In this document: one piece after another, positions 63,223 to 64,000 of the stretch | Layout of the letters: each line of letters begins with the position of its first letter | Numbering within the stretch: position 1 is the first letter of the stretch | Origin: Lates calcarifer | Taxonomy: Eukaryota > Chordata > Actinopteri > Centropomidae | Direction: 5' to 3' | DNA length: 64,000 bases | Assembly: GCF_001640805.2 (NCBI RefSeq) | Contig: NC_066851.1 | Span: 2,428,427-2,492,426 of the forward strand | The notes under the pieces: generated by a model | What the model was told of the DNA's origin: nothing | What the model saw: the letters and a program-made list of their open reading frames with translations, nothing else | Databases searched by the model: none | Translations under genes and position numbers: made by a program

Positions 63223-64000
63223 AGTATGGATTCATATCCCATGTTACATGTTACTAACTCAGTATCTTCTCCTTTCCTGTAGTATTGTGCTCTTCCGTCT
63301 CTCTCTCCTCTTCTGTCTCTTTCTGCAGGTGTTTCTGCCTCTGGAGCTGTAGAGTCTGATCTGTGATGACAAGTCTCCTGCTGCTCCTACAACTCCACTC
63401 AACACCTGCTGTTTTGTTTAGAAATTATAAGTACTGCTTCTAGTATTACTGTTACTATCGCATTTACAACTTAAATTGTCATTACTATTATTACCTCTCA
63501 TTATTGTTACAGTTTACATCTTTACATGGAATCTCTGTTATTCTATGTTTTCCTGTCCCTATTTTCTACCCACTTATCTCTCCCTCTCCCCCTCTGTGAT
63601 GGCCGCCCACCCTGAGTCTGGTTCTGCTCGAGGTTTCTGCCTCTTAAAGGAAGTTTTTTCTTGCCACTGTCTCCTAGTGCTGCTCATGGTGGGAACTGTT
63701 GGGTCTCTCTCTGTAAATATAATAATCTAAAGAATATGGTCTAGACTTGCTGTATATGAAAAGTGCCTTGAGAAGACTTCTGTTGTGATATGGTGCTATA
63801 TAAATAAAATTGAATTGAACTGAATTGAATACATGATGTCTGCTTAGTAAAAGGTCTATTAAAAACATTTCTTTGCAAGTGACAGTCATTTAAAATGTTT
63901 ACTGAACAGCACAGCTCTTGAGAGGCAGATTGGGATATTGGTCTTAAAATATATGATAAGTCAGATACAGATACAGACCTCAGACTGTAGAGGACGTGTC
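42461..64000 (-). CDS. gabrr2: GABA-A receptor rho2 subunit gene (whole span, 5' end outside window)
   Basis: Rho subunits form GABA-gated chloride channels (GABA-C type), abundant in retina. Six exons on the minus strand code, in order, the end of the VLYSLR strand, the Cys-loop ([15 protein letters not shown]), the outer pre-M1 region, M1 with half of M2, M2-M3, and the M3-M4 loop with M4 and the stop. The M1-M3 part is almost identical to human rho subunits. Rho2 rather than rho1 or rho3 is indicated by VSLGITT at the start of M2 (VPLG in rho1), by the loop text [18 protein letters not shown] (human rho2 MMLDGSYSESEANSLAGY) and by [11 protein letters not shown] at the end. Teleosts can have two rho2 copies; which of them this is cannot be said. 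The signal peptide and most of the ligand-binding domain lie right of base 64000. Confidence 0.92.
42799..46116. other. gabrr2 last intron
   Basis: Holds an RTE-like LINE fragment in about 43640-44530 and a short (CTG)n near 45533-45550. No further exon of the M3-M4 loop was found. Confidence 0.6.
43640..44530 (-). mobile_element. Decayed RTE-like LINE fragment
   Basis: A minus-strand frame at 44106-44342 includes [20 protein letters not shown] then [13 protein letters not shown]. This is the start of the reverse transcriptase region of RTE-type elements in fish (typically EVVKKL..GKAPGVDEIRPE.LKA). Sequence on both sides is in the same style but broken by stops and indels, so limits are approximate. 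Same strand as gabrr2, inside its last intron. Confidence 0.65.
46117..46325 (-). CDS. gabrr2: gabrr2 exon with M2 and M3
   Basis: 209 bases, phase 1 in. It codes [20 protein letters not shown] then [20 protein letters not shown] and [20 protein letters not shown] then KMRERARSQ. These are the M2 pore helix, the M2-M3 linker that transmits gating, and M3. The acceptor is cttgtgtccag. The donor taken is TCTCAG|gtttgt, phase 0; a stronger-looking donor GCT|gtaaga, also phase 0, lies 30 bases on and would add ten residues (46087). Confidence 0.93.
46584..46910 (+). mobile_element. hAT-type MITE, complete, with 8-bp target site duplication
   Basis: Terminal inverted repeats CAGTGGTGAAAG at the left and CTTTCCACCACTG at the right. 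Flanked by ggaggtgt (46576-46583) and gaaggtgt (46911-46918), an 8-bp duplication with one mismatch, as expected for hAT. Internal phrases such as actcatgatgcagaatggcc then CATTTCAGGATAATAT match a known fish MITE. 327 bp, no coding capacity. Lies in the gabrr2 intron 5' of the M2-M3 exon. Confidence 0.85.
46919..47925. other. gabrr2 intron, nothing recognised
   Basis: AT-rich, no repeat family or exon seen. A poly-A-like run (aaaaaaaaaaa) lies at about 47537-47547. Confidence 0.55.
47926..47952. repeat. T27 homopolymer at a gabrr2 splice donor
   Basis: On the transcribed strand it is A27 starting at donor position +3. Confidence 0.9.
47955..48107 (-). CDS. gabrr2: gabrr2 exon with M1 and start of M2
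   Basis: 153 bases, phase 1 to 1. It codes [20 protein letters not shown] then [20 protein letters not shown] and [11 protein letters not shown]. This is pre-M1, M1 (about 22 residues), the short M1-M2 loop with the PAR anion-selectivity motif, and the first M2 residues. The Ser of VSLG sits at the 2' pore position, which is Ser in rho2 and Pro in rho1. The donor is CCCTGG|gta followed by 27 A bases. The acceptor is gtgtttgcag. Confidence 0.95.
49039..49060. repeat. (TG)n microsatellite at a gabrr2 splice donor
   Basis: Eleven TG units; (CA)n on the transcribed strand, beginning within a few bases of the donor of the exon at 49064-49204. Confidence 0.95.
49064..49204 (-). CDS. gabrr2: gabrr2 extracellular exon before M1
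   Basis: 141 bases, phase 1 to 1. It codes [20 protein letters not shown] then [20 protein letters not shown] and AFYSST, close to human rho2 (AYTEDDLMLYWKNGDESLKT). It covers loop B/C side strands of the ligand-binding domain. The donor CACAG|gtacac runs straight into a (CA)n microsatellite. The acceptor is ggtgtttttgcag. Confidence 0.94.
49205..53856. other. gabrr2 intron, simple repeats only
   Basis: About 4.6 kb. Contains A-runs near 49538-49554 and 50849-50868, a (GT)n(GA)n at 52633-52685 and a C12 run near 53021-53032. No coding homology was seen. The 130-codon plus frame at 52746-53138 is compositional. Confidence 0.55.
52633..52685. repeat. (GT)n(GA)n compound microsatellite
   Basis: About 16 GT units followed by about 11 GA units. 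Confidence 0.95.
53857..53939 (-). CDS. gabrr2: gabrr2 Cys-loop exon
   Basis: 83 bases, phase 2 in and 1 out. It codes [20 protein letters not shown] then CSLELES. The two cysteines 14 apart form the disulfide loop that defines this receptor superfamily and couples GABA binding to gating. Human has [23 protein letters not shown]. The acceptor is tactgttaaacag and the donor GAGCT|gtgagt. Confidence 0.93.
54098..55323. mobile_element. Putative TTAA-flanked nonautonomous DNA transposon
   Basis: Left end AGGATAATTCCA preceded by TTAA (54094-54097); right end TGGAATTATCCT followed by TTAA (55324-55327). The ends are a perfect 12-bp inverted repeat. TTAA duplication is the hallmark of piggyBac and Kolobok transposases. 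1,226 bp with no transposase frame; it contains a hAT MITE fragment at 54323-54490, so it is older than that insertion. Confidence 0.55.
54323..54490 (+). mobile_element. hAT MITE fragment nested in the TTAA element
   Basis: Reads agtggtgaaaagtaagtacc, then TACTTGTACTTTCTTTGAGT, ATTTCCATTTGATACTTTGT and tttcagagggagatactgta then CTTTTTACTACACTACATTT. Same superfamily as the element at 46584-46910 but only one half is present. Confidence 0.7.
55941..55960. repeat. G20 homopolymer
   Basis: Twenty G in a row in the large gabrr2 intron; C20 in the transcript. Confidence 0.9.
56917..57151 (+). repeat. Dispersed teleost repeat ('gtaaatg...tatatagc' family), copy 2
   Basis: Reads taaatgcccttatatagcac then TTTTCTAGTC, aatcacacactgatggtaca then TCAGGGGCAATTTTTGGGGT, tgagtatcttgctcgaggat, aaaccactgacctg and ctatctcctgaaccacggct. 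Reverse-orientation relative of 7366-7510. Confidence 0.7.
60570..61160. repeat. Possible dispersed repeat with 'aactcagagt' words
   Basis: Many short words built on CTCAGAGTTT and its complement (actctgagtttgttaagtct, gagttgagggtaaactctga, attcaactcagaggtcaggg, tagctcagagtttattaaat) lie in both orientations. I have the impression of a fish repeat family with inverted halves; two open frames here (60470-60796, 60971-61255) are read as part of it. Ends not resolved. Confidence 0.4.
62750..63832 (+). mobile_element. 5'-truncated LINE, C-terminal ORF2 remnant and complete 3' tail
   Basis: A frame at 62753-63148 codes [20 protein letters not shown] then [40 protein letters not shown] and [17 protein letters not shown]. 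This is the C-terminal end of ORF2 found in many fish LINE copies. The 3'UTR has a (TC)n (63187-63218), then tctgcctcttaaaggaagtt and ttgccactgtctcctagtgc. It ends gccttgagaagacttctgtt then GTGATATGGTGCTATATAAA and an ATTGAATTGA-type tail. Opposite in strand to gabrr2. Tail fragments of the same family lie at 25975-26050 and 40985-41085. Confidence 0.8.
63187..63218. repeat. (TC)n microsatellite in the LINE 3'UTR
   Basis: About 16 TC units. Confidence 0.95.
63979..64000 (-). CDS. gabrr2: gabrr2 exon, partial at the window edge
   Basis: Only 22 bases are in the window: a codon remnant, CAC, then VLYSLR with donor CTGAG|gtctgt, phase 2. It joins in frame to RVTVTAACN in the next exon, giving HVLYSLRVTVTA; human rho subunits have NVLFSLRVTVTA-type text here. 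Too short to stand alone, but phase and protein both fit. Confidence 0.75.

Larger units (their letters stand above)
53940..63978. other. 10-kb gabrr2 intron
   Basis: Holds the transposons and repeats listed separately. The remainder (57160-60460 and 61260-62740) has no recognised exon, repeat or RNA gene. Confidence 0.6.

Noticed and set aside
1..64000. CRISPR arrays, bacterial operons, phage or viral genes
   Set aside because: None seen; exon structure and repeats are vertebrate throughout.

Overview
The window is vertebrate nuclear DNA and almost certainly from a ray-finned (teleost) fish. It has short coding exons in long AT-rich introns with GT/AG junctions, many microsatellites, and interspersed repeats that I recognise as teleost families (hAT-type MITEs, a LINE tail ending in ATTGA repeats, RTE-type and L2/Rex-type LINE fragments). 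There are no operons, RNA genes or CRISPR arrays. Family and gene assignments come from remembered protein families; no search was run. Species cannot be named.

Two protein-coding genes were found, both on the minus strand and both cut by the window edges. (1) About 0.25-33.7 kb: syne3, encoding nesprin-3, an outer-nuclear-membrane LINC-complex protein of spectrin repeats that binds plectin. Sixteen coding exons are placed. They run from the ATG at 31595 down to a small exon at 253-304, with splice phases that agree from exon to exon except near the 3' end. A probable 5' untranslated exon starts at 33657. The C-terminal KASH membrane anchor is not in the window and should lie beyond base 1. 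(2) 42.46-64.0 kb: gabrr2, a GABA-A rho2 (GABA-C) chloride channel subunit. Six exons are placed, from a partial exon at the right edge (63979-64000) through the Cys-loop, M1, M2 and M3 exons to the last exon with M4 and the stop codon at 42461. The promoter, signal peptide and start of the ligand-binding domain lie beyond base 64000.

Layout: 1-33.7 kb is syne3 exons and introns (the largest intron, 15.7-21.5 kb, holds an antisense truncated LINE). 33.7-42.4 kb is intergenic plus the presumed gabrr2 3'UTR, rich in repeats. 42.4-64 kb is gabrr2, whose 10-kb intron (53.9-64.0 kb) holds a TTAA-flanked nested transposon and a LINE copy. The two genes are head-to-tail on one strand but do not act in one pathway: one couples the nucleus to the cytoskeleton, the other is a retinal/brain inhibitory channel.

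Most notable: three syne3 exons each carry exactly one base too many for their flanking splice phases, while the protein on both sides of each break is well conserved. The last gabrr2 exon also does not join in phase. This suggests small indel errors in the assembly or, less likely, gene decay. A long low-complexity exon (about 213 codons) enlarges nesprin-3 relative to the mammalian protein. Three splice donors sit directly against microsatellites or a homopolymer. No new biological system was found.
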